DNA of 64,000 nucleotides from Stenotrophomonas sp. MMGLT7 (GTDB lineage: Bacteria > Pseudomonadota > Gammaproteobacteria > Xanthomonadales > Xanthomonadaceae): NCBI RefSeq assembly GCF_021168555.1, contig NZ_JAJOZS010000009.1:62001-126000 (forward strand), in the 5' to 3' direction. Below are positions 1-10,153 of this stretch, piece after piece (the stretch's first letter is position 1; each line of letters begins with the position of its first letter). Both the position numbers and the translations under genes were made by a program. The notes beneath the pieces are model-generated. The model had not been told where the DNA came from. It searched no databases and saw nothing but the letters and a program-made list of their open reading frames with translations.

Positions 1-2
1 TG

Positions 3-845
3 GAGGACCCGGCCCCGTTCCTGCACGTGCAGCGCATGCTGGCCAGCGGCCTGGAGATCGTGCGCGTGCCGCGGCTGGCCGACGGTCCCGACATCGAGGC
101 CATGCGCGAGGTCTGCGCCCGGCACCGGCCGCGCGCATTCTTCTGCAGTTCGCTGCTGCACAACCCCACCTCGTCCAGCCTCTCGCCGGGCAAGGCCTTC
201 CAGATCCTGCAGCTGGCCGAAGAATTCGACCTGACCGTCGTCGACGACTGCACCTACGCCGACCTGCTGCCGTCTTCGCCACTGGTCCAGCGGGTTCCGC
301 TGGCGGCGCTGGACCAGTTGCGCCGGGTCGTCCACGTCGGCAGCTTCTCCAAGACCCTGGCCGCGGGCCTGCGGGTGGGCTTCCTCGCCGCCAGCCCCGC
401 CTGCGTGGAGCGCATCGCACTGCACAAGTCGGTCGGCGCGATCAACAGCCCCGTCCTCGGCGAACGCCTGGTCTACCACCTGCTGTCCCAGGGCAAGTAC
501 CGCCACCACTGCGAACGGCTGCAATCGCGCCTGCACGCGTGCCGGGAGCGGCTGATCGCACAGCTCGCGGCGCGCGGCTTCGTGCCGGAGCCGACCGCCT
601 CTGGCATGTACCTGTGGCTGTCGCTGGGCCAGGGCGTGAACGGCAAGGCGATCGCGCAGGCGCTGGACCGGCGCGGCCACGTCGCCGCGCCGGCCCAGGA
701 CGTCTTCAGCCATTCACCGCGCAACACCTCCCACATGCGCCTGAATGTCGCCGTGGCCTGCGACAACCCGGTGCTGGACATCCTGGCCGAGGAAGTCGCC
801 ATCGCCCGGCAGGCCGGCGACGGCGGCACGCGAACGCGGCGCTGA
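3..845 (+). CDS. MocR-family PLP-dependent protein, C-terminal part (truncated by window start)
   Basis: This is the fold-type I aminotransferase domain of a MocR/PdxR-like protein. Seen: the frame is open from base 3, so the start and any N-terminal GntR helix-turn-helix lie outside the window. The visible part has the HNPTS segment, the DDCTYADL segment with the PLP-ring aspartate, and SFSKTLAAGLRVGF, whose lysine would form the Schiff base with PLP. The small-domain motif MYLW follows. It ends in an Arg-rich tail. Known: MocR proteins join a GntR DNA-binding domain to an aminotransferase-like domain that senses PLP or amino compounds. Without the N-terminus, a free class I aminotransferase is possible, but the start of the visible part (EDPAPFLHVQRMLASGLEI) matches the usual MocR 'VEDPGY' region. 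Confidence 0.75.
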   Translation, partial: EDPAPFLHVQRMLASGLEIVRVPRLADGPDIEAMREVCARHRPRAFFCSSLLHNPTSSSLSPGKAFQILQLAEEFDLTVVDDCTYADLLPSSPLVQRVPLAALDQLRRVVHVGSFSKTLAAGLRVGFLAASPACVERIALHKSVGAINSPVLGERLVYHLLSQGKYRHHCERLQSRLHACRERLIAQLAARGFVPEPTASGMYLWLSLGQGVNGKAIAQALDRRGHVAAPAQDVFSHSPRNTSHMRLNVAVACDNPVLDILAEEVAIARQAGDGGTRTRR

Positions 846-1100
846 GTGGCGGGAGGCGTGGATGCCGGGCACGGCGATGGCCGGCGCCACGCAAAAACGG
901 ACCGATGGCGGCCGCGTAGCGGGACGCGGCCAGGGCCCGGAGCCATAGATCGCAAGAACGGATCGACCGCATGCGCCGGCCATGGCATCGCCGGCTAGAC
1001 ATGGCGCATGCGGCGCGGCGCGTAAAATCCACCATTCCATCCCATTGCCGGGCAGCGCCACGACCCGCGCCGCCCGTCCCTTCCCCGCAGCGAGGCCCCG

Positions 1101-1628
1101 ATGACATTCCAATCCATCCAGACCCAGCCGGGCGTGGCAGCCCAGCGCGACCCGCAGACCACCGGATTCGTCTTCAACCACACCATGCTGCGGGTCAAGG
1201 ACATCGTGAAGTCGCTGGACTTCTACACGCGCGTGCTCGGCTTCCGCCTGATCGACCGCCGCGAGTTCCCCGAGGCCGAGTTCAGCCTGTACTTCCTCGC
1301 GATCCTGCCGCCGCAGGCGCCGCTGCCCGAGGACGATGCCGAGCGCCGCACCTGGATGGCCGGCATACCCGGCGTGCTCGAGCTCACCCACAACCACGGC
1401 AGCGAGCGGCAGGAAGGCCCGGTCTACCACGACGGCAACAGCGATCCGCGCGGCTTCGGCCACATCTGCGTGTCGGTGCCGGACATCGAATCGGCCTGTG
1501 CCCGTTTCGAGCAGCTGCAGGTGCCGTTCCAGAAGCGCCTGAGCGATGGCCGCATGAAGAACATCGCCTTCATCAAGGATCCGGACGGCTACTGGGTGGA
1601 GATCATTTCCAACACTTCGCGCGCATGA
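1101..1628 (+). CDS. gloA: Lactoylglutathione lyase (glyoxalase I)
   Basis: It converts the methylglyoxal-glutathione hemithioacetal to S-lactoylglutathione in the cytosol. The 175-residue protein is of the long, eukaryote-like type (HTMLRVKDIVKSLDFYTRVLG; NSDPRGFGHI; DPDGYWVEI). Four metal ligands can be placed: His27, Glu94, His121 and Glu167. The human enzyme has glutamine at the first ligand position; here it is histidine, as in the short bacterial enzymes. The start codon follows a purine-rich GCGAGG. The gene stands alone between the PLP protein and the EAL protein, all on the plus strand. Confidence 0.93.
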   Translation: MTFQSIQTQPGVAAQRDPQTTGFVFNHTMLRVKDIVKSLDFYTRVLGFRLIDRREFPEAEFSLYFLAILPPQAPLPEDDAERRTWMAGIPGVLELTHNHGSERQEGPVYHDGNSDPRGFGHICVSVPDIESACARFEQLQVPFQKRLSDGRMKNIAFIKDPDGYWVEIISNTSRA

Positions 1629-1691
1629 TGTACCGGGGCCGGCACTGATGCGCCTGCGGCCGGCCCTCCTTCCTCCCTGCCAGGCCCGCCC

Positions 1692-3263
1692 ATGAACCGC
1701 CAACGGTTCCAGGTCATCGCCGTCGCGTCATTGCTCGCCGTGCTCGGCGCCGTCGTGCCACTGGTGATCTCGCTGCGGCTTTCCTGGTCGCAGTCCGTCG
1801 CCCAGCAGCAACAACAGCTGCACACGCTCGCCCTGCGCGCGCTGCAGCGCACCGGCAGCACGCTGGCCGATATCCGCGCCACGCTGGATGCACTGAACGC
1901 ACTGCAGGCCGCGCCCTGCTCGAGGGAACACGTGGCGCGCATGCGCGCGCTGGTGGTCGAGGCCTCGCCGGTGCTGGAGGCCGGCTACTTCGACGGCGGC
2001 AGGCTCGTGTGCAATTCGTGGGGCAGGAACGAGCGGCCGCTGATTCCTGCCGCGCCCGCCTTCACCACCGCCGACGGCCTGGACGTGGCGCTCGGCATCC
2101 GCCCGATGATCAATCCGCAGACGCCGATGATGGCGTTCCGCTCCGGGCGATACGACGTGCTGGTGCCGCCATCCAGCCTGGCCGACATCGTGATCGCCGA
2201 ACACGTGGCCGTGCTGCTGACCTCGCACGGCAAGGTCGTCGCCACCCTGCACCATCCCGAGGCGGAACTCGCCGAGCGACTCGACGGGCTGCCCGCCGCC
2301 GGCCTGACCGAACGCAGCGTGTATGCGCTGGCGCGGCAGGGGGAATGGACCGCGGTGGCGACGGCGCCGCGTTCGGACCTGGCCGCCGGCTTCCGCCACC
2401 TGGCCTGGCTGCTGGTTCCCGCGGGCGCGGGCGTGGCCGCGCTGCTGGTCGCCGCCGTGGTACTGCTCTCGCGCCGGCGCCTGTCGCCGCTGGGCGAACT
2501 GAAGCGGGCGGTGCGCCGGCGCGAGTTCCTGGTGCACTACCAGCCCGTGATCGACATGCGCGACGGCGTCTGCGTCGGCGCCGAGGCGCTGGTGCGCTGG
2601 CGGCGCGAGGACGGCACGCTGGTGTCGCCGGACAACTTCATCCCGCTGGCCGAGCAGAGCGGGTTGATCATGCCGATCACCGACCAGGTGATCGAACGGG
2701 TGGTGCACGACCTCAACCGCGCACTGGTCGCCGACCGCACCCTGCACATCGCCATCAACCTGTGCGCGGCCGACCTGCAGAGCGGGCGCGTGCTGGACGT
2801 CATCGCCCGGACCCTGGAGCACACCGGGATCCAGACCGCGCAGATCTGGCTGGAAGCGACCGAGCGCGGCTTCATGGACCACCATGCCGCGCTGCAGACC
2901 ATCGGCCGCGCCCGCGCCCAGGGCCACATGGTGGCCATCGACGACTTCGGCACCGGCTATTCCAGCCTGAAGTACCTGCAGCACCTGCCGCTGGATGCGC
3001 TGAAGATCGACAAGTCCTTCGTCGATCCGCTCGACGACGAAAAGGATGCCTGCGCGATCACCTCCCACATCATCGACATCGCGCGCACACTGGGCCTGAG
3101 CACCGTGGCCGAGGGCGTGGAAACCGAGCGGCAGGCACAGCGGCTGCGCGCGCAGGGCGTGGAGTATGCGCAGGGCTGGCTGTTCTCGCGGCCGCTGCCG
3201 GCCGACGCCTTCCTGGACTACGTGCGCGAGAACCGGCGCCGCTACCCGCCGCCGGCCGGCTGA
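1692..3263 (+). CDS. Membrane-bound CSS-motif / EAL c-di-GMP phosphodiesterase
   Basis: It probably hydrolyses cyclic di-GMP to pGpG at the inner membrane. The 523-residue protein has an N-terminal membrane segment (about residues 8-28), a periplasmic CSS-type sensor with the two cysteines seen as PCSREHV and VCNSWG, a second membrane segment (about 235-258) and a C-terminal EAL domain. The EAL domain keeps EALVRW, the INL stretch, WLEATERG, the metal-binding IDDFGTGYSSL, KIDKSFV and the AEGVET loop, so it should be catalytically active. No GGDEF domain is present. In related E. coli proteins the CSS cysteines respond to periplasmic thiol redox state. The gene appears monocistronic and is followed by a palindromic repeat. 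Confidence 0.9.
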   Translation: MNRQRFQVIAVASLLAVLGAVVPLVISLRLSWSQSVAQQQQQLHTLALRALQRTGSTLADIRATLDALNALQAAPCSREHVARMRALVVEASPVLEAGYFDGGRLVCNSWGRNERPLIPAAPAFTTADGLDVALGIRPMINPQTPMMAFRSGRYDVLVPPSSLADIVIAEHVAVLLTSHGKVVATLHHPEAELAERLDGLPAAGLTERSVYALARQGEWTAVATAPRSDLAAGFRHLAWLLVPAGAGVAALLVAAVVLLSRRRLSPLGELKRAVRRREFLVHYQPVIDMRDGVCVGAEALVRWRREDGTLVSPDNFIPLAEQSGLIMPITDQVIERVVHDLNRALVADRTLHIAINLCAADLQSGRVLDVIARTLEHTGIQTAQIWLEATERGFMDHHAALQTIGRARAQGHMVAIDDFGTGYSSLKYLQHLPLDALKIDKSFVDPLDDEKDACAITSHIIDIARTLGLSTVAEGVETERQAQRLRAQGVEYAQGWLFSRPLPADAFLDYVRENRRRYPPPAG

Positions 3264-3327
3264 GGCATGTCGGCATGCCGATTGCGCGCACGGAGCCATC
3301 GCGCTCGAACGCGGCCGCCCCTTCCCG

Positions 3328-3397
3328 TGTAGGAGCGACTTCAGTCGCGATGGGGCTCTACCGGTAAAACCCCATCGCGACTGAAGTCGCTCCTACA
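3328..3397. repeat. 70-bp palindromic intergenic repeat, copy 1
   Basis: It is a near-perfect inverted repeat beginning TGTAGGAGCGACTTCAGTCG, with a short loop around CTCTACCGGT, and ending in the reverse complement of the start. It is one of six related copies in this window. It lies just after the EAL gene and could fold into a long stem in RNA from either strand. It resembles the REP-like elements dispersed in Xanthomonadaceae. No encoded product is expected. Confidence 0.9.
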
Positions 3398-3610
3398 GGC
3401 CGTTGCTGCGACGACTGCATTGAACGTAGCCCGTAATGCGAGCAACGGAGACCCCGGGAACAGCCGAGCCCCGCGCTGGCGGGAACCGGCGACATCCTGC
3501 CGGGGAAGTCGATCAGCCAGGAGAACTCCCGGCAATCCATCGAAGACGAAGTCGCTGGGCTCTCGCCTGCGCGGGAGCGAGGATCCTGCAAAGGATCGAC
3601 TGGCAATGCC
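3398..3610. other. Intergenic stretch without a recognised gene
   Basis: This is the space between the palindromic repeat and the 3' end of the convergent tetR gene. Open frames here are short and look like shadows of high-GC sequence. I see no clear terminator, promoter or RNA gene. Confidence 0.5.
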
Positions 3611-4249
3611 CTACGGCGGATCGTCCAGGTAGCGCTTCGCCATCGAGATCAGCGCGGCGATGCTGGCTTCGTGATCGGCGGCGGACGCATCCTGTCCCAG
3701 CATCACGGTCTGGATGGTGAGCCGGGCGAACAACGCGTCGAACAGCAGTTCGGGCACGACCGCGGGCACCTTCCGGCGGCGCCGTGCCGGGGCGCCGCCG
3801 GCACCCTCGATGACCCGGCGCAGCAACTGGTACCAGACCTGCGGCCCGTGCTCGAACCAGGCCGCGCCCGCCCCGGGCACGTGCGCCTGGCCCTCGACCA
3901 CCATGCGGTAGAAGGCCACGTGCCGCGGCGAGGCGACCACCGCCACCAGCTCACGCAGGATCGCGTCCAGGCGCCGTTCCAGCGTGCCCTCGGCGATGTC
4001 GATCGCCTTCAGGTTCTCCAGGAAGCGGCCGCACAGGTATTCGACGGCGGCCATGAACAACCCGTCCTTGCTGCCGAAGTAGCGATAGATCGAGGCCTTG
4101 GAGCCGCCCGCCTCGGCCACCAGCGCATCCACGCTGGTGCCGGCGTAGCCGTGGCGCAGGAAGGCCTCGCTGGCCGAGTGCAGGATGCGCGTGCGCCGCA
4201 TCTCGCCACGTGGCTGCACGGGCGGGATGCGGGGGCGCGTGGGGCTCAT
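3611..4249 (-). CDS. TetR/AcrR-family repressor, probable regulator of the glucose dehydrogenase operon
   Basis: The 212-residue protein has a classical N-terminal TetR helix-turn-helix (ILHSASEAFLRHGYAGTSVD, then SKASIYRYFGSKDGLF) and a helical C-terminal ligand domain of the AcrR type. It starts about 10 bp after the stop of gcd on the same strand, so the two genes are probably co-transcribed. A perfect palindrome upstream of gcd (6778-6797) is of the size TetR dimers bind, which suggests that this protein represses its own operon. The inducer cannot be told from sequence. An Arg-rich N-terminal extension of about 14 residues precedes the HTH. Confidence 0.88.
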   Translation of the reverse strand: MSPTRPRIPPVQPRGEMRRTRILHSASEAFLRHGYAGTSVDALVAEAGGSKASIYRYFGSKDGLFMAAVEYLCGRFLENLKAIDIAEGTLERRLDAILRELVAVVASPRHVAFYRMVVEGQAHVPGAGAAWFEHGPQVWYQLLRRVIEGAGGAPARRRRKVPAVVPELLFDALFARLTIQTVMLGQDASAADHEASIAALISMAKRYLDDPP

Positions 4250-4259
4250 GCTGCGTGCG

Positions 4260-6692
4260 TCAGGGCTTGGAAGGCAGCGCGTACGCTATCACGTAATCGC
4301 CGCGGTCCTGCGACTGGCGGGCGCCGCCGGCGGCGATGACCACGTACTGGCGCCCGCTCCTGGGCGAGACGTAGCTCATCGGCGTGGCCTGCCCGCCGAC
4401 CGGCAGCCGCCCCTTCCACAGTTCCTTGCCGGTGGCGATGTCCATCGCGCGCAGGTAGTAGTCCTGCGTGCCGGCGTAGAACACCAGGCCGCTGGCGGTG
4501 GCCACGCCGCCGCCCAGCGTGGGCATGCCGACCGGGAACGGCGCATGGAAGCTCAGGCCATCGACGCTGACATCGCGCAGCGTGCCGGCCGGGCGCTGCC
4601 ACACCAGCTGGCGCGACTTCAGGTCGACCGCGGCGAACACGCCCCACGGCGGCGCCTGGCAGGGAATGCCCAGCGGCGAGTTGAACGCCTTGTGATCGAT
4701 CACGAACGGGGTGCCGTGCATCGGATAGGTGCTGCCCACGCCGTGGCCGGCCACCAGCTTGCTCTCGTCCACCTGGTCGTGCGGGATCAGCTTGACCACC
4801 TGCGGGATGCGGATGTCGTTGAGGAACAGGTAGCCGGTGTCCTCGTCGATCGCCGCGCTGCCCCAGTTGAAACCGCCGTAGTAGCCCGGGTAGATCAGCG
4901 TGTCGCGGGTGGACGGCGCGGTGAACTCGCCCTTGTAGTCGAGCTGGCGGAAGGCGATGCGGCAGGCCAGCTGGTCGAGGAAGGTGGCACCCCACATGTC
5001 GCGCTCGGTCAGCGGCTCGCTGCCCAGCGCCGGCATGCCCACCGAGTACGGCTGGGTCGGCGAGACCCGGTCGCCGGCGGCCACGTCCTGCGGCACCGGC
5101 TTCTCCACCACCTCGGCCAGCGGCTTGCCGTCGCGGCGGTCGAGCAGGAAGATCTGCCCGCGCTTGGTCAGCTGCACCAGCGCAGGCACCTTGCCGCCCT
5201 TGCCGTCGGGCACGTCGTACAGCGCCGGCTGCGCCGGCACGTCGTAGTCCCACAGGTCGTGGTGCACGGTCTGGAAGGTCCAGCGCTCGCGTCCGCTGGC
5301 GATGTCCAGCGCGACGACCGCCGATGAGTGCTTCTCGGTCGTTTCCGGACGGTTGCCGCCCCAGAAGTCGGGCTGCTGGTTGCCGGTGGGCAGGTAGACC
5401 AGGCCGAGCTGCTCGTCGAACGACGGGGTGGACCACACGTTGGGGGTGGCGCGCGAATAGGTACCGCCCTCCGGCGGCAGCTTGGTGATCCCGGGCTGGC
5501 CCATGTCCCAGGCCCAGATCAGCTCGCCGGTGTCGGCGCTGAAGGCGCGCACCACGCCGGACGGCTCGTCGACCGAGCGGCCGTCGAAGGTCCAGCCGCC
5601 GAGGATGACCATGTTGCGCACCACCGTCGGCGCGGAGGTCAGGTAGTACCAGAGCACGTTGTCGTAATCGACCTTGCCCAGGCCCACGGTCAGGTCGACC
5701 GCGCCGCCCTTGCCGAAGTCCTCGCACGGCTTGCCGGTGCGGGCGTCGATCTGGATCATGCGCGCGTCGATCGTGGTCATCACGATTCGGCCGGCGCATA
5801 CCGGGGCGGCCGGGGCGGCGGCACGCGCCTGGCGCAGTGCGGCGTCCTCGGCGAACTCGAACGGCTGCCGCACCGCGCCCGGCTCGTAGTAGCCCAGGCC
5901 GCGGCAGCGATTCCAGGTGTGGCGGTCCTGCACCTGCGGGTCGAACTTCCAGCGCTCCTCGCCGGTGTCGGCATCCAGCGCGATGACCTTGTTCAGCGGG
6001 GTGCACACGTACACCAGGTCGCCGACCTGCAGCGGGGTGTTCTGGAACTCGGAGGCGCCCTCGGCCATCTCGCCGGTGCGGTAGCTCCACGCCACCTCGA
6101 GGTCGGCCACGTTGTCCTGGTCGATCTGCCGCGCGGGTACGAAGCGGGTGCCGGCCGGCGTGCGGCCGTAGTGCCGCCAGTCCAGCGGCCCCTGGCTGCC
6201 GGCGGCGGCCGCATCGGCCACCTGCGCGGCCGTGCCGGCCGGGGCATGGATCACCCCGTGCGGGAAGAACATGGCGACGAAGCCGGCGACGATGCCCAGC
6301 GCCAGCACCGCGCCCAGGCCGTAGGCCGCCTTGCGCGGCGCCGCCGGCCGCAGCTGCGGCTGCACCAGCGCGGCAACGAGCGCCAGCACCAGGAACGGCG
6401 CCAGCCGCGGCACCAGCGGCCAGAACGCCAGGCCGGTTTCGGACAGCGACCAGGCCACCGTCGCCAGCGCGACCAGGCCGAACAGCCATGCCGCGGCCGC
6501 CTTGCGCAGCACGTACAGCACGCCGGAGGCCAGCAGGCCGATGCCGGCCAGCAGGTAGTACCAGGAGCCGCCCAGCGTCGCCAGCCGTGCGCCGCCGATG
6601 GCCAGGACCAGTCCGATGGCCAGCAGGACGACGCCGAACAGCGTCGCCGGCCAGCGACGGCGCGGCGCCTTTTTGTATGCAGATGTATTCAT
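4260..6692 (-). CDS. gcd: Membrane-bound PQQ-dependent glucose (or quinate/shikimate-type) dehydrogenase
   Basis: It oxidises aldoses such as glucose to the lactone in the periplasm and passes electrons to ubiquinone. The 810-residue protein is close to the usual family length of about 800. Residues 1 to about 140 form the expected membrane anchor of several hydrophobic helices after a basic start (MNTSAYKKAPRRRW). The rest is a PQQ beta-propeller with repeated tryptophan blades such as VIALDADTGEERWKFDP and MDIATGKELWKGRLP. The HYGRTPAGTRF segment opens the catalytic domain. Neighbours: tetR follows in the same operon, and a palindromic operator lies about 90-105 bp upstream of the start. 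No pqq biosynthesis genes are in the window. Members acting on quinate or shikimate are similar, so the substrate is not certain. Confidence 0.88.
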   Translation of the reverse strand: MNTSAYKKAPRRRWPATLFGVVLLAIGLVLAIGGARLATLGGSWYYLLAGIGLLASGVLYVLRKAAAAWLFGLVALATVAWSLSETGLAFWPLVPRLAPFLVLALVAALVQPQLRPAAPRKAAYGLGAVLALGIVAGFVAMFFPHGVIHAPAGTAAQVADAAAAGSQGPLDWRHYGRTPAGTRFVPARQIDQDNVADLEVAWSYRTGEMAEGASEFQNTPLQVGDLVYVCTPLNKVIALDADTGEERWKFDPQVQDRHTWNRCRGLGYYEPGAVRQPFEFAEDAALRQARAAAPAAPVCAGRIVMTTIDARMIQIDARTGKPCEDFGKGGAVDLTVGLGKVDYDNVLWYYLTSAPTVVRNMVILGGWTFDGRSVDEPSGVVRAFSADTGELIWAWDMGQPGITKLPPEGGTYSRATPNVWSTPSFDEQLGLVYLPTGNQQPDFWGGNRPETTEKHSSAVVALDIASGRERWTFQTVHHDLWDYDVPAQPALYDVPDGKGGKVPALVQLTKRGQIFLLDRRDGKPLAEVVEKPVPQDVAAGDRVSPTQPYSVGMPALGSEPLTERDMWGATFLDQLACRIAFRQLDYKGEFTAPSTRDTLIYPGYYGGFNWGSAAIDEDTGYLFLNDIRIPQVVKLIPHDQVDESKLVAGHGVGSTYPMHGTPFVIDHKAFNSPLGIPCQAPPWGVFAAVDLKSRQLVWQRPAGTLRDVSVDGLSFHAPFPVGMPTLGGGVATASGLVFYAGTQDYYLRAMDIATGKELWKGRLPVGGQATPMSYVSPRSGRQYVVIAAGGARQSQDRGDYVIAYALPSKP

Positions 6693-6777
6693 GTATCGAT
6701 GCTCGAACAGGACCTCCGCGACCTGACGGGGCGAATTCCGGGCTGGCCGGGCGGGAGGTGGGGTGAGTGAAACCTGT

Positions 6778-6797
6778 ACTGTACCAACCGGTACAGT
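6778..6797. promoter_or_regulatory. Perfect palindromic operator upstream of gcd-tetR
   Basis: The sequence ACTGTACCAACCGGTACAGT has two perfect 8-bp arms around a 4-bp spacer. It sits in an otherwise gene-free leader upstream of gcd. Known: TetR-family dimers bind palindromes of this size that overlap the promoter they repress. Inference: this is the binding site of the TetR protein encoded after gcd. Confidence 0.75.
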
Positions 6798-7091
6798 TGC
6801 GTATTATGCCTGCGTTTTTGCCCGGCTGGCGGTGGCGCACCGTGCCGTCAAGCTACTCGGCGCGTTCGCGGGTCTCGTCTCGCGCGCCGACGTTCGCGGC
6901 CAGGGCTGGGGCCGGCATGCACGGCAGTCGCCTGCGACACCGGGGCGTCCGATTGGTACCGGGCGCCGGCCGCACTTCGCCCACCGCGCTCCCGTGCGGT
7001 ACAAGCCAGGCACTTCTTCGTGCCATTGGAAGAGGGGCCGAGGTTGCCGGCACTCGACGCCGATCGGGCACAGGCGACGGCGACACCGCTA
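6798..7091. other. Intergenic stretch upstream of gcd, no gene recognised
   Basis: This is the space between the gcd operator and the 3' end of the small exported-protein gene on the same strand. It contains an AT-richer patch directly beside the operator (GTATTATGCC) that may be part of a promoter. Otherwise no gene, RNA or terminator is convincing. Confidence 0.45.
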
Positions 7092-7592
7092 CTACGGGTC
7101 GCACTCGCCGATGCGCAGGAAGCGGCTGCTGTGGCGGTACCCGCCCTGCTCGGCCTGCAGTTCGATCTCGTCGGCACCGGATTTCTTCAACGTGTAGCGG
7201 ACCACGCCGTCGTCGGGGTCCATTGCCGCCGCACCGGCCTGCCCCGCGGCATCGGCCGCTACGCAGCGCGCCAGCAGTTCGGCCGAGCGGGCGCGGTCCT
7301 TGAGCACCTGCGCGACAGTGCAGCGCATGCCCGCCGGGCGCTGGAGATTGGCCGTCGCCTGGATGAAGTCTGCGATCGCCACGCAGCCGCTTTCCGAGCC
7401 GTCGCGCAACACCGGATGCTCCGGGCTGACCTTGCGGATATGCCACCACATTCCGTCCTGGACGCCATCCAGCAGCTTGAGCGGAGGAAATTCCTCGGCG
7501 GCTTCGGCGGCAGCGGCAGGACGGTCGAGAACGGCGGATACGGCCAGCGCGAGCGCGCAGGCGAGGCCAAGGCGGTTGCGGGCGGGATTCAT
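7092..7592 (-). CDS. Small exported protein of unknown function
   Basis: The protein is 166 residues from the start chosen at MNPARNRLGLACALALAVSA, a typical signal peptide with likely cleavage in the AAAAEAAE region. A longer in-frame start (7694) would bury this signal and is less likely. The mature part has conserved-looking features: KLLDGVQDGMWWHIRK, three or four cysteines (SGCVAI, MRCTV, ARCVA, GECDP) that could form periplasmic disulfides, and a beta-rich C-terminus. The pattern vaguely recalls DUF3617-type periplasmic proteins, but I cannot confirm this. It lies between gcd and glmS on the minus strand with wide gaps, so it is probably transcribed alone. Confidence 0.6.
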   Translation of the reverse strand: MNPARNRLGLACALALAVSAVLDRPAAAAEAAEEFPPLKLLDGVQDGMWWHIRKVSPEHPVLRDGSESGCVAIADFIQATANLQRPAGMRCTVAQVLKDRARSAELLARCVAADAAGQAGAAAMDPDDGVVRYTLKKSGADEIELQAEQGGYRHSSRFLRIGECDP

Positions 7593-8031
7593 TGCAGTTT
7601 CGACGGTCGGCGGAGAGACATCGGCACGCATGGCCCTGCGCCCGCGTGCCGAGTCGATGATGCCGACCCGATATGACAACACCGAGGCCGCCACGGCTGC
7701 AGCGTTCTCGAACGAGATCCGCGCAATGCCCGTTCCCGCACAGGCGAGAGGCCAGCGACCTTGCCGCAGGACGGCCGTAGCGAGGCGCTTCGGCTGCGGA
7801 AAGCCGCGGGGACGCCCCGTTCAAGCATCCATGAGTTCCGCCACTTCGACCGGTGATTGCTCGATCCTGCACTTTCGCCGGCGTTGATCCGCCTGCGCAG
7901 GGACGCCGCCGCCGCGAACCCAAGCGGCACTGTCGAGCATGGGAACTTCGAAGCGGTGGGATGCGACTGCCGGGGAATCAGGCGGCGGCAAGCACGCTCC
8001 AGCCTGCGAGGCGCGCGCCGCCGGCCGCCGG
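7593..8031. other. Intergenic region downstream of glmS, no gene recognised
   Basis: This 439-bp stretch lies between the small exported-protein gene and the 3' end of glmS. It holds only Arg/Ser/Pro-rich overlapping frames typical of shadow ORFs. The glmS 3' end is the classical Tn7 attachment position, but no Tn7-like ends or tns genes are visible here. Confidence 0.5.
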
Positions 8032-9861
<1,830 letters not shown>

Positions 9862-9905
9862 AGGAGAAGCCGATGGATTGGGAAACCGGAGATTCTACCG
9901 CTTGG

Positions 9906-10014
9906 GGGATTCGGGATTCGGGATTCGGGATTCGGGATTCGGGATTCGGGAAAAGCCTGAGCCCGCCCCCCCGCTTTTGCGAATCCCCAATCCCGAATCC
10001 CCAATCCCCCCCCA
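9906..10014. repeat. GGGATTC tandem / inverted repeat between glmS and the ABC operon
   Basis: Six perfect tandem copies of the heptamer GGGATTC (9906-9947) are followed, after about 30 bp, by an opposing arm of GAATCCC-type units (about 9980-10014). The whole forms an imperfect large hairpin. Related elements occur at 11430, 42672, 44258 and 45224. A tandem array of this type could vary in copy number between strains. Confidence 0.9.
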
Positions 10015-10031
10015 ATGAAGTGTCCGCCCCC

Positions 10032-10047
10032 GGTGTCCGCGGACACC
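10032..10047. promoter_or_regulatory. Palindromic upstream activator site candidate (GGTGTCCGCGGACACC)
   Basis: It is a perfect 16-bp palindrome whose centre lies about 86 bp upstream of the start site expected from the -24/-12 promoter. A second, outer pair, TGTCCG (10021-10026) and CGGACA (10048-10053), flanks it with the same half-site. Known: NtrC-type activators bind palindromes about 80-150 bp upstream of sigma54 promoters. Inference: this is the binding site of the response regulator encoded at 26159-27496, the only such activator in the window. Confidence 0.65.
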
Positions 10048-10098
10048 CGGACACCTTGCACACCGCAACAATCCCCTTTCTTTTCAACACATTGCAGT

Positions 10099-10114
10099 TG
10101 GCACGCGGCATGCT
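10099..10114 (+). promoter_or_regulatory. Sigma54 (-24/-12) promoter of the multi-permease ABC operon
   Basis: TGGCAC-GCGGC-ATGCT matches the sigma54 consensus TGGCAC-N5-TTGCW at all but one position, with the essential GG and GC dinucleotides at the correct spacing. Transcription would begin around 10126, about 28 bp before the ATG chosen for the adaptor. This excludes the TTG at 10115 as start. The operon's own last genes encode a sigma54-dependent activator and its kinase, so positive autoregulation is plausible. Confidence 0.7.
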
Positions 10115-10153
10115 TTGGATCCGTGCATCCACCACCGGCAAGTCATTCGATCG

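Noticed and set aside
7593-8031. A Tn7 insertion at the glmS 3' end
   Set aside because: The position is the classical attTn7, but no tns genes or Tn7-like end repeats are visible downstream.
9906-9947. The GGGATTC tandem heptamers as a CRISPR array
   Set aside because: The repeats are 7 bp without spacers, and no cas genes are in the window.
10115-10153. TTG at 10115 as start of the adaptor gene
   Set aside because: It lies on the -12 edge of the sigma54 promoter and would not be in the transcript; the ATG at 10154 gives a normal basic head before the membrane helix.
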